The translations under genes and the position numbers were made by a program. A stretch of 64,000 bases of DNA from Tolypeutes matacus (taxonomy: Eukaryota; Chordata; Mammalia; Cingulata; Chlamyphoridae), in the NCBI GenBank assembly GCA_026826555.1, contig JAKSZT010054570.1, forward strand, positions 1,064,292-1,128,291, written 5' to 3'. How positions within the stretch are numbered: the stretch's first letter is position 1; the number at the start of each line of letters is the position of its first letter. Under the pieces are notes generated by a model. It worked only from the letters and a program-made list of their open reading frames with translations. It did no database searches and was not told the DNA's origin. Below, in pieces: positions 44,997-56,774 of the stretch.

Positions 44997-47878
44997 TACC
45001 ATGATCAAGTGGCTTTTATCCCAGATATGCAAGTGTGGTTCAACATGCCCAAGAAAAATCAATTATTGAAATATACCATATTAACAAAGAGAAGGAGAAA
45101 AACCCCACATGATCACCTTGATTTATGCAGAAAAGGCATTTGACAAAATCCAGCATCCTTTCTTGATTAAAAAACTTCAAAAGATAGGAATAAAAGGGAA
45201 CTTCCTCAACATGATAAAGGGCATACATGAAAAGCCCACAGCTAATATCCCACTCAATAATAAAAGACTAAAACCTTTCCTCTAATATCTGGAACAAGAC
45301 AAGGATGCCCACTGTCACCTCTAGCTAGAGCAGTTAGGCAAAAAAAGGCATCCAAATTGGAAAGGAAGAAGTAAAACTTTCACTATTTACAGATGACATG
45401 ATCTTATAAATGGAAAGTCCTGAAAAATCAACAACAAAGCTACTAAAGCTAATGAACAAATTCAGCAAAGTGGCAGGGTGCAAGATCAGCATACAAAAAT
45501 CAGTAGTGTTTCTATACACTAGTAATGAGCAATCTGAGGAGGAAATCAAGGGGAAAATCCATTTATAATAGCAACTAAAAGAATCTACTAAATAAATCTA
45601 CTATAAATTAATCTACTATAATAGCAACTAAAATATGTAGGAATAAATTTAACCAAGGATGTAAAGGATATATACAGAGGAAACTACAAAACATTGCTAA
45701 AAGAAATCAAAGAAGACCTAAATAAGTGGAAGGACATTCCGTGTTCATGGCTTGGAAGACTACATATAGTTAAAATGTCAATTCTACCCAAAGCAATTTA
45801 CAGATTCACCACAATCCCAATCAAAATTCCAACAACTTACTTTTCAGAAATGGAAAAGCCAATTATCAAACTCATTCGGAAGGATTAGGGACCCTGAATA
45901 GCTAAAAATATCTTGAAAAAGAAGAACAAAGTTTGAGTACTCACCCTTCCTGACTTTAAAGCATATTACAAGGCTATAGTGATCAAAATAGCATGGTACG
46001 CATAAAGATAGATATATTGACCAATGGAATTGAATTGAGAGTTCAGAAATAGACCCTCCCACCTATGGCCACTTGATATTTGACAAGGCTACCAAGTCCT
46101 CTCACCTGGGACCAAATAGTCTCTTCAATAAATTTTGCTGGGAGAACTGGATGTCCACATGCAAAAATATGAAAAGGACCCTTATCACCCACCTTATTAA
46201 AAAATTAACTCAAAATGGATAAAAGAGGGGAGTGATATGGCTCAAGCAGTTGAGCGCCTGTTTCCCACATGGGAGGTCCCAGGTTTGGTTCCTGGTGCCT
46301 CTTAAAAACCAAACCAAACAAAACAACGTGCAAAACACATGAAAAAACCAACTCAAAAAATAATAAAAAAATAAAAATAAATTTTAAAAAGCAAATAAAT
46401 AAAATAAAAACTAACTCAGGGCAGCCGATGTGGCTCAGTGGTTGAATGCCAGTTTCCCACATATGAGGTCCCAGGTTCAATCCCAGGCACCTGGTACCTC
46501 AAAACAACAACAACAAAACAACAACAATAATAATAAAATGGATCAAAGAACTAAATATAAAAAGCAAATCTATAAAATTTCTAGAAAAAAACAAACATAA
46601 GGAAGCGCCTTTTCAGTTGAGTATTATGCAATGGTTTATTATATTTTATGCCAAACAAAAACATAACAAAAAAAAAAAAAAAAAAAAAAAAAAAGACAAA
46701 TGGGACTTCATAAAAATTATAAGCTTTTATTCCTCAAAGGACCTTATCATGAAAGTAAAAAGACAACCTATAGAGTGGGAGAAAATATTTAGAAACCACA
46801 TATCTGACAAGAGTTTAATGTATAAAGTATATTAAAAAATCCTACAACTCAACAATAAAAAGAAACAAATTCATTTTTTAAAAATGGGAAAGAGACTTGA
46901 ACAGACATTTCTCCAAAGAATATATTTTACAAATGGCCAATGAGCACATGAAAAAATGCTCAACATCATTAGCCATTAGGGAAATGCAAATCAAAGCCAC
47001 AGTGAGATAACATTTCACACCCACCAGTATGGTTATTATTAAAGCAAACAAATAAACAAAAACAGAAAATAACAAGTGATGAAGAGGATGTGGAGAAACA
47101 GGGCTCAAAAAGAACTGAAACCAAAAGAATTGAAAGCAGGGACTCAAACAGATATTTTTACACCAATATTCACAGTGGCGTTATTCAAAATTGCCAAAAG
47201 ATGGAAGCAATCCAAGTGTTCATCAACAAATGAATGGATAAATAAAATGCAGTATATACATACAATGGAAAATTATTCACCCTTAAAAGGAATGAAGTTC
47301 TGATACATGCTACAATATGATGAACCCTAAAGATATCATGTTGAGTGAAATAAGCCAGGCACAAAAAGACAAATATTGTATGATCTCACTTATATGAAAT
47401 CATTTGAATATGCAAACTCATAGTCAGAGTCCAGAATACAGGTTACAGGGGCTGGGATGGGGGTAGGGAATGAGGAGTTAATGCTTAATTGGTGTAGAGT
47501 TTCTGTTTGGGAATGATAAAAAGTTTTGGTAATGAATGATAGTGATGATTGCACAACATAGTGAATGTATTTACCATTGAATTGTATATCTGAAGTGGTT
47601 AAAGGGACAATTTTAGGTTGTACATATGTTACCAGAATAAAAAATTTTACAAACCATATAATTGTACAGTATAAAGTATCCTAATATAAACTATGAATTA
47701 GAGTTAGTAGAACAATTATAATGATTTTTCATTGATTGTAATAAGTACCACATTTAACGCAAAGTGTTAAGGAAAAGTATGCACGTGAGGGGGGTATATG
47801 AGAACTCTGTACTTTCTGTATGATTTATGGTTTTTATGTATATTGGAGAAGTTGTAAAACTTCTCCAATAAATAAAAT
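44997..47878 (+). repeat. L1 LINE copy 2 (reverse transcriptase to 3' UTR)
   Basis: Starts in the reverse transcriptase region ('accatgatcaagtggctttt'), passes the catalytic segment at 45386-45397, which reads FTDD instead of the usual FADD, and continues through ORF2 into a 3' UTR ending 'aactctgtactttctg' and 'aacttctccaataaataa'. A 64-codon frame (45694-45888) keeps '[12 protein letters not shown]'. It overlaps copy 1 in coverage, so the two are separate insertions or a duplication. Frameshifts and stops make it inactive. A long A run (about 46664-46694) is internal. Confidence 0.88.
46225..46534 (+). mobile_element. DAS-SINE dimer inside L1 copy 2
   Basis: Units 'gatatggctcaagcagttga' and 'gatgtggctcagtggttgaa' are separated by an expanded A-rich linker (about 46320-46420). 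The L1 text 'aaaatggataaaag' (46212-46225) is repeated as 'aaaatggatcaaag' (46535-46548). The linker is longer than in the other dimers. Confidence 0.92.
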
Positions 47879-47924
47879 AAGTCAATACTTCTGTGTGCGG
47901 GGGGGAGTAATCCCCTATTTGTTT

Positions 47925-48115
47925 TTTTTTGTTTTGTTTTTTTTAAAGATTTTATTTATTTATTCATGTATCCCCCCCTTGCTGCTTGTGCTCGCTGGGT
48001 CAGCTAACCACGCCGTGTGGGCGGGCTTGCCTTCACCAGGAGGCCCCGGGAACCGAACCTGGAGCCTCCCATATGGTAAACGGAAGCCCTACTGATTGAG
48101 CCACAGCCGCTTCCC
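47925..48115 (-). mobile_element. DAS-SINE, chimeric form
   Basis: Antisense tail 'aaagattttatttatttatt', then the non-tRNA segment ('gctgggtcagctaaccacgc') and the tRNA-like head ('ctgattgagccacagccgct'). Flanks 'atcccctatttgttt' (47910-47924) and 'atcccctacttgttt' (48116-48130) match 14 of 15. Confidence 0.95.
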
Positions 48116-48431
48116 ATCCCCTACTTGTTTAAGTTGACCTTATTGGAGGTTTATGTTCTTTGCAGCCAAATGCATTTATGAGATATTCTGCAATTTTAAA
48201 AAATTAAAATACATTTTCTCTCATTATCAAATTAATTCATACTGCTTACAGAAATCTTTGAAACTATGAAAAATGCAAACAAGGTAAAAAAAAAAAAAAA
48301 GTCATAGAGTCCCACCCCTGAAGTACTGTTAACATTTTGACATATTCTCTTCTAGTGTTGTTTATGCAGTTTTGATAATATGGTACTAACAAATGTGTGT
48401 CCTTGTTTATCACTGAAAAAATAAGCATTTT

Positions 48432-48656
48432 TGAGGAGCAGATGTGGCCCAAGCAGTTGAGCACCTGCTTCCCACGTGGGAAGTCCTGGGTTTGGTTCCC
48501 GGTGCCTCCTAAAAACAAAGACAAACAACAAGCAATCAAACGAAAACACCAACTCAGGGGAGCCAATGTGGATCAGTGGTTGAGCACCAGCTTCCCACTT
48601 ACAAGGTCCTGGGTTCAATCCCTGGCCCCAGTACCTCAAAAATAAAGAAAAAAAAA
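48432..48656 (+). mobile_element. DAS-SINE dimer
   Basis: Units 'gatgtggcccaagcagttga' and 'aatgtggatcagtggttgag', linked by 'aaaacaccaactcagggg'. A tail to about 48666. The target word 'agcatttt' appears on both sides (48424-48431 and about 48668-48675). Confidence 0.92.
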
Positions 48657-48689
48657 AAAAAAAAAAGAGCATTTTGTTTGTTTTGGAGT

Positions 48690-48835
48690 GATGGAAATGT
48701 TCTAAAATTGATTGTGGTGATAGTTGCACACCTTGGTGAATATACTAAATCTACTGAATTTGTATGCTTTAAATGGGTAAATTAAATGTGAATTATATTT
48801 CAATAATTCAGTATTTCAATAAAGCTGTTATGAAT
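48690..48835 (+). repeat. L1 LINE 3'-end fragment
   Basis: 'tgatggaaatgttctaaaat', 'gattgtggtgatagttgcac', 'ttaaatgggtaaattaaatg', 'tgaattatatttcaataatt' are L1 3' UTR text. The preceding SINE lies within or beside this old fragment. Confidence 0.75.
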
Positions 48836-48839
48836 TTTT

Positions 48840-49555
48840 TTTAAAGGGCACTATCTCTCATTAGGGTTTGAGACTTTAAAAGTCATCCCTCAAGTTTTGC
48901 CCACGTCTGTCACTTCTTTGTGCATCTGGCCACAGTATCCTGTCTTATCCTTTGCCTAATATTCTTCCTCTTTTCTTTCCTTACACTCACCCCAAACTCC
49001 AGAATATGGTACACATATTTTCTTAAGAGAGGACCGAAGGGGAAGAGTGGGGAGGGGTTGTCTCTGTGGAAGTTGGTGGTGAATCACTAGTGGTTGTTTG
49101 AGATGGATCAGAGAATGGAGAAGAAAAGGCCCACAAGGAACTGGCAATCTGAAGTCCTCACGCTGGCCAGAAGGGCGGCGGTGAACTGGGAGCCTGAGCA
49201 TGGCAAAACCCAAGAAAATCCTCTTTTATGGTGCCACATCAGTGCAGTAATGTTACTTGATCTCTGAGTTTCTCAAGCATCTGCAGGAAATTGGGCAGCC
49301 TCAGATCCTCCCATTTTAAAGAAAGATAATAAAGGCATTTCAAACAATAGAATATAAAATGTCTTGTGTCCAATTCATAACTGTAATACAATTTTTAAAA
49401 CAATTTGATATACATTGCATGGCTCTATGTAATGTAAATTTAAGATCAATATCAGTTTTCCGAGTGGGAATTTAAAAACCTGGAATAAAAACAGATACGT
49501 GTGGTTGTTTGGTTAATTGGCTGTCAAGCTGGCATGTATACTCGTTCCTTCCTGT
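48840..49555. other. No gene recognised
   Basis: Unique sequence. The minus frame 48956-49213 has no domain. Confidence 0.45.
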
Positions 49556-49562
49556 AGTCATT

Positions 49563-49612
49563 AGTCCAACCATCATCCAACCATCCATCCATCTATCCAT
49601 TCATCCATTATT
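49563..49612. repeat. (CCAT)n microsatellite
   Basis: An imperfect run of CCAT/CATC units. Confidence 0.85.
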
Positions 49613-49717
49613 TTTAAATTATCATATATGATTAAATATAGGCTTCGCCCCTACCCCTAAATTATATTATGGGTTGCTCTCTTAATTATCTTATTTTGAA
49701 TAAACATATATTGTTTG

Positions 49718-49866
49718 GGGAGGAGGTGTAGCTCAGTGGTGGAGTGCTTGCTTCACATGTACAAGATCTCGGGTCCAATTCCCAGTACCTCCTAAATACA
49801 TCTATATCTATATCTATATCTATATCTATATCTATATCTATATTTATATCTATATCTAGATATATA
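49718..49866 (+). mobile_element. DAS-SINE monomer with (TATATC)n tail
   Basis: Head 'ggtgtagctcagtggtggag', B box 'gggtccaattcccagtacc'. Instead of an A tail there is a run of about ten TATATC units (49798-49866). The satellite probably grew from the SINE's 3' tail. Confidence 0.88.
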
Positions 49867-50084
49867 TGGAAAAAATATTAGCCTGAGACACTTCAATCAA
49901 TGCTAGTTTTGTATATTTATGAAGATACACCTGATAGAATTAGTTTTTTTAAAAAGGTGGCACAGAGCTATAACAGATTCAGTAACTTATCCCACAATTC
50001 TAAGTGTTGAATGTTGTAAACAAATCTTTAAAAGCAAATCATTTTTAAAAAGCAATATACTAAGTGATCACATTGTGGTCATTA

Positions 50085-50690
50085 AAAATAAATACCTTCT
50101 AAAGGATGTGAATAGACGTTTCTCCAAAGAAGCCGTACAAATGGCCAATAAGTACATGAAAAGATGTTCAACATCACTAGCCATTAGAAAAATGCAAATC
50201 AAAACAACAATGAGATACTGTCTCACACCCACTAGAAAGGCTATTAATAAAAAGCAGAAAATAGCAAATATTGAAGAGGATGTGGAGAAATAGGAACACA
50301 CGTTCTTTGTCGGTGGGAAGGTAAAATTGTGCAGCCACTGTGGGAAACAGTCTGACATATCCTCAAAATGTTTAAAATATATAGAGTTACCATTTGACAA
50401 CAATTACACTCCTAGGTATACAACCCAAGAGAAATGAAAACACGTCCACACAAAAACCTATACATGAAATGTCCATAACAGTGTTACTTATAACAGTGGT
50501 TGCCAGGGGCTGGGAGGAGGTGGGAGTAGAGAGTGGCTGCTAATGGGCTATGGTGAGGGGTGATGAGAATGCTCTGGAACTAATGGTGATGGTGCAAAAC
50601 TTTGTGAATATAATAGAAATCATCAAATTGTACACTGGAAAAGGGTGAATTTTGCAGTATGTGAATTATATCTCAATAAAGCTGTTACTG
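50085..50690 (+). repeat. L1 LINE 3' region, older subfamily
   Basis: 'gtttctccaaagaagccgta', 'cacatcactagccattagaa' style ORF2 C-terminal text, then 'gttgccaggggctgggagga', 'caaattgtacactggaaaag', 'gaattatatctcaataaagc'. Read as L1 3' end plus 3' UTR. Confidence 0.8.
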
Positions 50691-50699
50691 AAAAATAAA

Positions 50700-50915
50700 C
50701 ACTTTCTACATTAATAAAAAAATGGCCAATCAGACTGTAGGGAAAATGCATATAACAAAAAAACTGATAACTGATTCCAAGAGAGGTACTAGTGATGACA
50801 AGGACACTGAGGTCAGATATAAGTGAAGGGTGGTTTATGGAACTCGTGCTTTCTGCATGATTTTTCTGTCAACCTACAACTACTCTAAAATAAATAAATA
50901 AATATTTGAAAAAAG
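50700..50915 (+). repeat. L1 LINE 3'-end fragment
   Basis: 'actcgtgctttctgcatgat', 'ttttctgtcaacctacaact', 'ctaaaataaataaataaata' form a second L1 3' end next to the preceding one. Confidence 0.7.
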
Positions 50916-51129
50916 ATGTTTGAAGTGTTTGAATGTTTCATAAGCAGGGAGAATTGGGAAAAAGCAGTATTTGTAAGTTAATATATTATTTTATATAGTA
51001 TGTGATTTAAAACATGTTTCAATAAATAATATAATAAATATTACTGTAACATTTTATATACTGAAATCAGCCAAATACTTTTTTTTTTTTTAATGCAATC
51101 CTCCTTATTTGGAGAATGGGGGATGTTTT

Positions 51130-51300
51130 ATATGCTGGAGGTTACTCATTGTATGAATTGAATGCCAACTTTGTGTTAGGCATTGAGCCATATTCAGGGG
51201 ATATAACACTGATTTCTCAGTAGATGTGGCTCTGCCTTCAAAAGAGCTTACCGTCTAGTTAGTCTGAATTAAAGAGGAGCTCAAACGTGAGGTCGTTTAT
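51130..51300 (-). repeat. L2 LINE 3' end
   Basis: 'tttgtgttaggcattgagcc', 'aggggatataacactgattt' and 'agagcttaccgtctagttag' correspond to L2 in reverse. Confidence 0.6.
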
Positions 51301-51309
51301 GTGAAAAGT

Positions 51310-52685
51310 TTGTATAACTGATTATAAAATCTTGTAAGAGTCTTTCTTAATATTTTGCGGTCATAGGTTCCTTTGTGAATCTGATGAAAGCTGTGGATTT
51401 TCTTCCCATAAACACGGACATTTGCTCAGAAGTAAAAATTACACATCTTCTTTCAGGGAGTTTATATGTACAGCTCCCCCCAAGACATAGCCAGCTCATG
51501 TCCCACCCAAAGTTAGATTCCCTACTTTGAAATAATTCTTTACCAAATCCATCTGAACCTGGGCCCATTCTCCAGCCTTCCCTCTCAGCTCTTCCCCTAT
51601 AAAAAATGAGCTCTTCAAGAACTGGAGCCCTGAAAAGGACCAAAGATGATCTGGGACCCAGGAGATCCATGGCAGAATCCCAGGGGCCACTGCGGAAGGG
51701 AGTGGAAGGCTCACCAAGCACCTGCCCTCCCCACTTTAATGACTTCTACTTGTACCTATTTTACCAACTGGGCTTTTGTCCAAGATCCATTTTGAAGATA
51801 GGTTTCCATTTCTGAAAAAGTATGAAAAAACTAAGGCTTGAAGAGATTTACTCAAGTGACTGAGTAAGACCAGAACCCAGGGCCTCCCAGTGCCAGGCAG
51901 TGCTATTTCTGTCCTTCACTCCTTTCCCAAGGAATGCACAAAGGCTGGGAGCTGAATGTTTAGCAGGAAGAGTTTCCCTGCACAGTCAGGTAAAAGGAGA
52001 AAGGGTTCAGAGGCCACACTGGGGGAAACTGAGTGCCACCTTTTGCAGATAGAGGAGCTAATATGTTTCAAGTGTTTTCAAATCTTGGGAATGCAGAAGC
52101 CAGAAAGCTCAGAGTCCAGTTACCAGGGAAAGCGCTATGGCTGTGCACAATTAGGTTGAAGTCCAGGTTACTAAAATTTCTCAATCTCTGCCCTGTAAAT
52201 CCCCCTTTCATATTCCCAAAGAGATTTCACTATCAAGATTCCCTAAGCTTTTTCCTACACCCTGTCTGTCCTCTCTTATTGAGCCAGGCCCAGATGAGTC
52301 CAATAGCAAGAAGATGAGGTAAAAGGGAAAGGAAGGGTGCTGATGGATTAGAGAGACCCAGGAGTGATTTAGTAAAGGGATTATTGAGCTCTTGTTCTAA
52401 ATCACTGGGAAACCTCTGTACTTAGAGAAGCAAGAAGCACACTCTTGAACCCTGGGGCAAGAATTCAAGAGATTTGGGATTTGATCTGGGCTCTGTTACA
52501 ACTGGCTGTTGTGACACCAAGTACAGGGAATGAGGAAGACAGGGTCTGGCTCTGGTGAGCCAAGCATGAGTGTATAGAGAAGAGATCACACTTCCCCTGC
52601 TCAGGAAAATGAGCTCTCTTATCCTTAGAACTTGAAGGCATCAGGAAGGAGAACAAAATAAATAGCACCTCCTGCCCTGGAGGAA
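51310..52685. other. No gene recognised; one MIR scrap
   Basis: Mostly unique sequence. A reverse MIR fragment is likely at 51825-51915 ('agaccagaacccagggcctc'). The minus frame 51347-51721 (124 codons) overlaps a plus frame and shows no domain. Confidence 0.4.
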
Positions 52686-52689
52686 TTTA

Positions 52690-53540
52690 GCTTTAGGTTG
52701 AGTTGACAAGTTTTTGGGGAGATCAGAGGATGCAAAGAAGTCCAGATGCTGCAGTTGAGAGCACAGGTTTCAGAACAGTGGGACCTGTACTGAGCCTTGA
52801 AGGAGGAGTAGGATTTGGGGAAGGAGAGGGAGTTGAGGTTCCAGTCAGGACATAGGACTTTAGCAAAAGTTTTCTAAGGACCAGTGAGCAGACCAGGCCA
52901 ACTGGGGTGAAGGACGTGGTTTGGAAAGTATGGGGAAATTAAGTTAAGATTATGAAGGACACGGAATAGTAAAAGTAAAGGATTTGCCTTGAGCTTCAGG
53001 GAAGAAGAGAGAATGCATATTTAAAGGATAAAGCTTGGACTAGAGTAGGGACCAAGGAAAAAGGAAGGAAGAAATGAGAGGCATGAAGAAAGAACCTGTA
53101 GGATGAGTGATGGGCAAGATGAAGGGAGAAAAGCATAGAAGGAAGGAGTTCAAGATAACCTCAAGGTTTCTGACCTGAGTGTCTAGGAAAATGACAACAG
53201 AATTAACAAAAAGAGGGATAGGAGGAGAGGATTTGGTATGAAAACATGATGAGTTTAATTGCACACGTGTAGCATTTAAGATGATGAGCACCTGGCGGGG
53301 AAATGTTCTACAGACTTTTGGAAGTGGAGGACTGAAGCAAGGGAGGGAGTGGAGGGGGACTCATCTGCCTGAAGTGCTGAGGCCTGATAAGATCTCAGAA
53401 AGGGGGTGGGATGGGCTGAGGGTTTGGAGGGAGGGTGACTGCAGAGGTGTAAGTGCATATTCCTGCTTTGGCTTTCTAGGAAGCTGTTATAGAGAGGCTG
53501 CCAAATGGAGCTATAGACAGGTTGACATTTAGAGTATACC
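52690..53540 (-). repeat. Long L2 LINE segment
   Basis: Runs through 'ctgagccttgaaggaggagt', 'gttcaagataacctcaaggt', 'ttctgacctgagtgtctagg' and 'catgatgagtttaattgcac', the order of the L2 sequence in reverse. Purine-rich and diverged. Confidence 0.6.
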
Positions 53541-53544
53541 TAGA

Positions 53545-53885
53545 AGTAAGGCCCATGGGAAAGGGCTTATCTGTGAATCAAGAACATGGAAGAAAAAAAA
53601 AAAAGGATTAAGAATAAATTAAGGTAAACTACTCATATAACCTAAACAAGTCCATGCTCTCACAAACCCTACATCTTTTAACTTCACCTAAGAAACAATT
53701 TCAACTCAGAGAAGATAGAAGCCTCCAATTGACCTGTAGTCACGCTCCTGAACCCCAATCATCCTGAATTACACAATTTATTCAAAGACTCTTCAGGTCT
53801 AAATTAATAGAATAGTCTCCTACCTACACCATCTCCCAACTTCAAGTTCTTTTCCCTCCCATCCATTTTATGCACTGGTTGCCAA
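53545..53885. other. No gene recognised
   Basis: Unique spacer with a short A run at 53593-53605. Confidence 0.5.
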
Positions 53886-53889
53886 ATCT

Positions 53890-54360
53890 GATTATGGCAT
53901 CTTCACTGAGTCAACATCTTCAGCAGCTCCCTACTGTCTTCAGATTAAAGTCCAACAGCTCCCTACAGCCTTCAGAATAATGTGCAAACTCCTCAGCCTC
54001 CTTGTTCAAACCTTATCTTACTTTCCTTATCTTCTGTTACCCTTTACCACCTTTTGCTCCACCCAAACTGAGTCATTCAAACCATGTCTTCCCACCTTGG
54101 TGTTTTTATTTATACTTTTTTCACATGAGCACGGATCATATCCTACTCATCCTTTCAGAGCTTTAGAAAATGCCACCTTCTCCATAAAGGTTTCCCAGGT
54201 TCCCCAGCGAAATCTTTTCCTCCTCTGATCTCATAACACTTTATCTGTGCCTCTTTTATGGTACAGATTAAAAATAAAAAAAGTCCCTATCTTGTCTTAC
54301 AGTTATTTATCTTCATCTATTACCCACCTACCAGGCAGTAAGTCATTAAAGACAAATAAC
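53890..54360 (+). repeat. L2 LINE 3' half
   Basis: 'cttcagattaaagtccaaca', 'tgcaaactcctcagcctcct', 'ctcatcctttcagagcttta', 'tgatctcataacactttatc' follow sense L2. The 82-codon frame 53980-54228 lies inside it. Confidence 0.82.
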
Positions 54361-54474
54361 ATCCCCTAAACTTGGTGGTGGTGGTGTGGGGGAGAAGCTA
54401 TACCCTGAGAATGAAAGGAAGTGAAAAGAGGAGAAACATTAAATAAAAGTCTAGAATGGGTTACAAATGTGGAA

Positions 54475-54580
54475 ACTAAGGTCCAGAGGTATTAAGTAGC
54501 TTGGCAATGTCTCAAAGGTAGAAAGTGGCAGAGTGGAGATTCAAACCTACATCTTTCTGACCCAGATTCTTCATCTTTAC
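54475..54580 (-). repeat. MIR SINE fragment
   Basis: 'tgtggaaactaaggtccaga', 'gaaagtggcagagtggagat', 'tcaaacctacatctttctga' in reverse MIR order. Confidence 0.8.
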
Positions 54581-54599
54581 TAGGATGGTAGGATGGTGA

Positions 54600-54780
54600 C
54601 TGGCAGTACTTTAAATAGATTACCAGGCATTTTCACATAAGTCAATTATCTCCTCAATCCTATCATGGAGGCGGTTTCCTCATTTTCAAATGAGAAAGTG
54701 AGCCTTGGAAGAGTTAAGAGACTTAACCAAAGCCACACAGCTAGTAAGTAGAGGAGTCTAAACCAGAATACAGCTTTCCT
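54600..54780 (-). repeat. MIR SINE
   Basis: 'ttatctcctcaatcctatca', 'aaatgagaaagtgagccttg', 'agccacacagctagtaagta'. A second copy directly after the first, so two independent insertions. Confidence 0.85.
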
Positions 54781-54789
54781 GACTTCTCT

Positions 54790-56390
54790 CTTTCCACTTA
54801 CCCATGCTGAAAAATTGCAATTGCCTTGAACTAGAGGCTGCTGCTTGCATCGAGCTGGGGTCTTGGGAACTTAAGCTTGTGGTAAGCCACTCACAACTGC
54901 CTAAATTGACACTACCACTTCAGTGCCAGATGCCTGTGTAAATAACTGAGGGAATGTGACCAGGTGCCGCTAAGAGCATCTGTGAAGGCACCCTGAGTAG
55001 TGAATCTCTTATGACTTGCCTTGAGCAGAAACTGGAGTGTGGGAAGAACTGGTAAACCTGAGCTGACGTGGGAGGAGCTGGGTTCTAACTGTCTCTGGCT
55101 CTGGGAAAGGAGCAGAGACCTTGAGAAAACAAGAAGTGCTTGAGGTTAAGGGGAAAGTAAGTGGTGGGACAAAGCACATTAACTTAGAAACCAGAAAAGA
55201 TGTGGTGCTCCAAGAGGAAGGACAGAGCAGAGCCCTTTGCTCACAGGAGGGAAAGGAAAACCCCAAACTCAACAGAATTTCCAGCAGGCATGAAGGGAGC
55301 CTCCTGTATCTCTGTGGATATCAGAACCCCACCACAACAGCAGCAGGAGTCTTAGAGAATCATAGAAGACCCTCCGAGAAAGAAAGGGAGCAAAAAAGGG
55401 GGACTGCTGTCCTGCTTCCTTCAAAATTGTTGGAAGAACTGGCCCAATTTAAAGGGAGACTTGCCCGTGAGATAAGAATTAAACTCAGGACCAAGTTCTA
55501 AACACTGGGCAAGAGAGAGTCCTTGGAGCCCCCTATCTTTAGTGAGTGATGTTGCCAGATTCTGTGTGGGTGGATTTCTAGAACATAAAAGAGAAGAAAG
55601 GGAACTGGAGAGGAGGAAAATGTTAGTGAGCTGTAGCCAAGATATAAAATGGGAAGGCTCAAACTTCATGGGTCTTGGCAGTTACTGATCTTAGTTCCAG
55701 TCACATTGACTGACTGCCTTTTAAAAACAGCAATCACTCTAGAGATTCCCTCCAGTGCTGGGAAAAGGTAAGAGCTGGGAAAGACCCAGGAGGCCAGAGC
55801 AGTGTCCATCTCGCCATGCCATCCAAAGCCTACCCAGATGGCCTCTGGAAAACAAAAATCTGTACTTCTGTCAACCTGCCTATGATGTCGAGAAAAAAAA
55901 TGCCTCCAGAATATGCAGTCTTAAGTCTGCCTTCTTAATCAAACTGTCATGGTGAGTAATAATTATACCTTGGGAAACAGCAGTGACTCAAAAAGATGGC
56001 CCCTCCCCCAACACCACCCCCTCACACAGCTCAGTGCTTCACGTACTGAGCTAAGAGCTTCCGAAAGGTGAAGCCTCCATTTTCTCCTGCTTTTCAGCTC
56101 TCTGAACACTTTAAATGACCATTTCAACTCCAGTGCCTGATGGATATGAGTAGGAAGTCTCCTTGCTGGCTAAAGAACAATTAAGGTTGTCTGCTTATAA
56201 AACACTAGTGAATTGGAGGAGTTGGGGGTGGGGGTGGGGAGCAGAGGACACCACTGAATCCCTGAGGCATATGTATGAGCTGGCCCACAGGAGATGCCAT
56301 CTTCTGCCCCTCAGCTAAAGGAGGATATTTTCCCTCATAAAAAGAAAATGGTGCTTCTCCACCAGCTTCGGTTAGCCATAAGTGTGACAT
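54790..56390. other. No gene recognised
   Basis: About 1.6 kb of unique sequence. A 126-codon plus frame (55121-55501) is Lys/Glu-rich and overlaps minus frames. No domain or splice evidence was found. Confidence 0.4.
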
Positions 56391-56397
56391 AAGTGTA

Positions 56398-56770
56398 ATA
56401 ATGAGAGCTAACACTTATTGAATGCCTTTTGTGTGCCTTTTATCAGGATGATTTTAAGCTGGTGCATAAGGCCATCTGGGATGTTAAAACAGTCCCTACA
56501 GTTCGGGTACCCACCTCCTCCTCCATCTCCATGCCCCCTCCCCAGGTGATCCAGCACTAAAGCGAACATAAGTGACTAGTTTCAGTTCTGTTTGATCCGT
56601 GCCCGTGCCTTAGTGGCTGTCAAAAACATTAGTATTTTTGAATATTACTCCCACGCACAATATCTCACTCCATCCTCACAAGAAGCTCTGTTATTGCCTC
56701 CATCTTACAGATGAGGGAACGAAGGCTCTGTTGCACTAGGATCCAGGCAGTCTCCTAGCCAGACTCCTGC
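56398..56770 (-). repeat. MIR SINE split by an unidentified insert
   Basis: The left part (56398-56455) reads 'gagctaacacttattgaatg'. The right part (about 56640-56770) reads 'atctcactccatcctcacaa' and 'cttacagatgagggaacgaa'. Between them lie about 185 bp I do not recognise. Confidence 0.6.
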
Positions 56771-56774
56771 TTCC

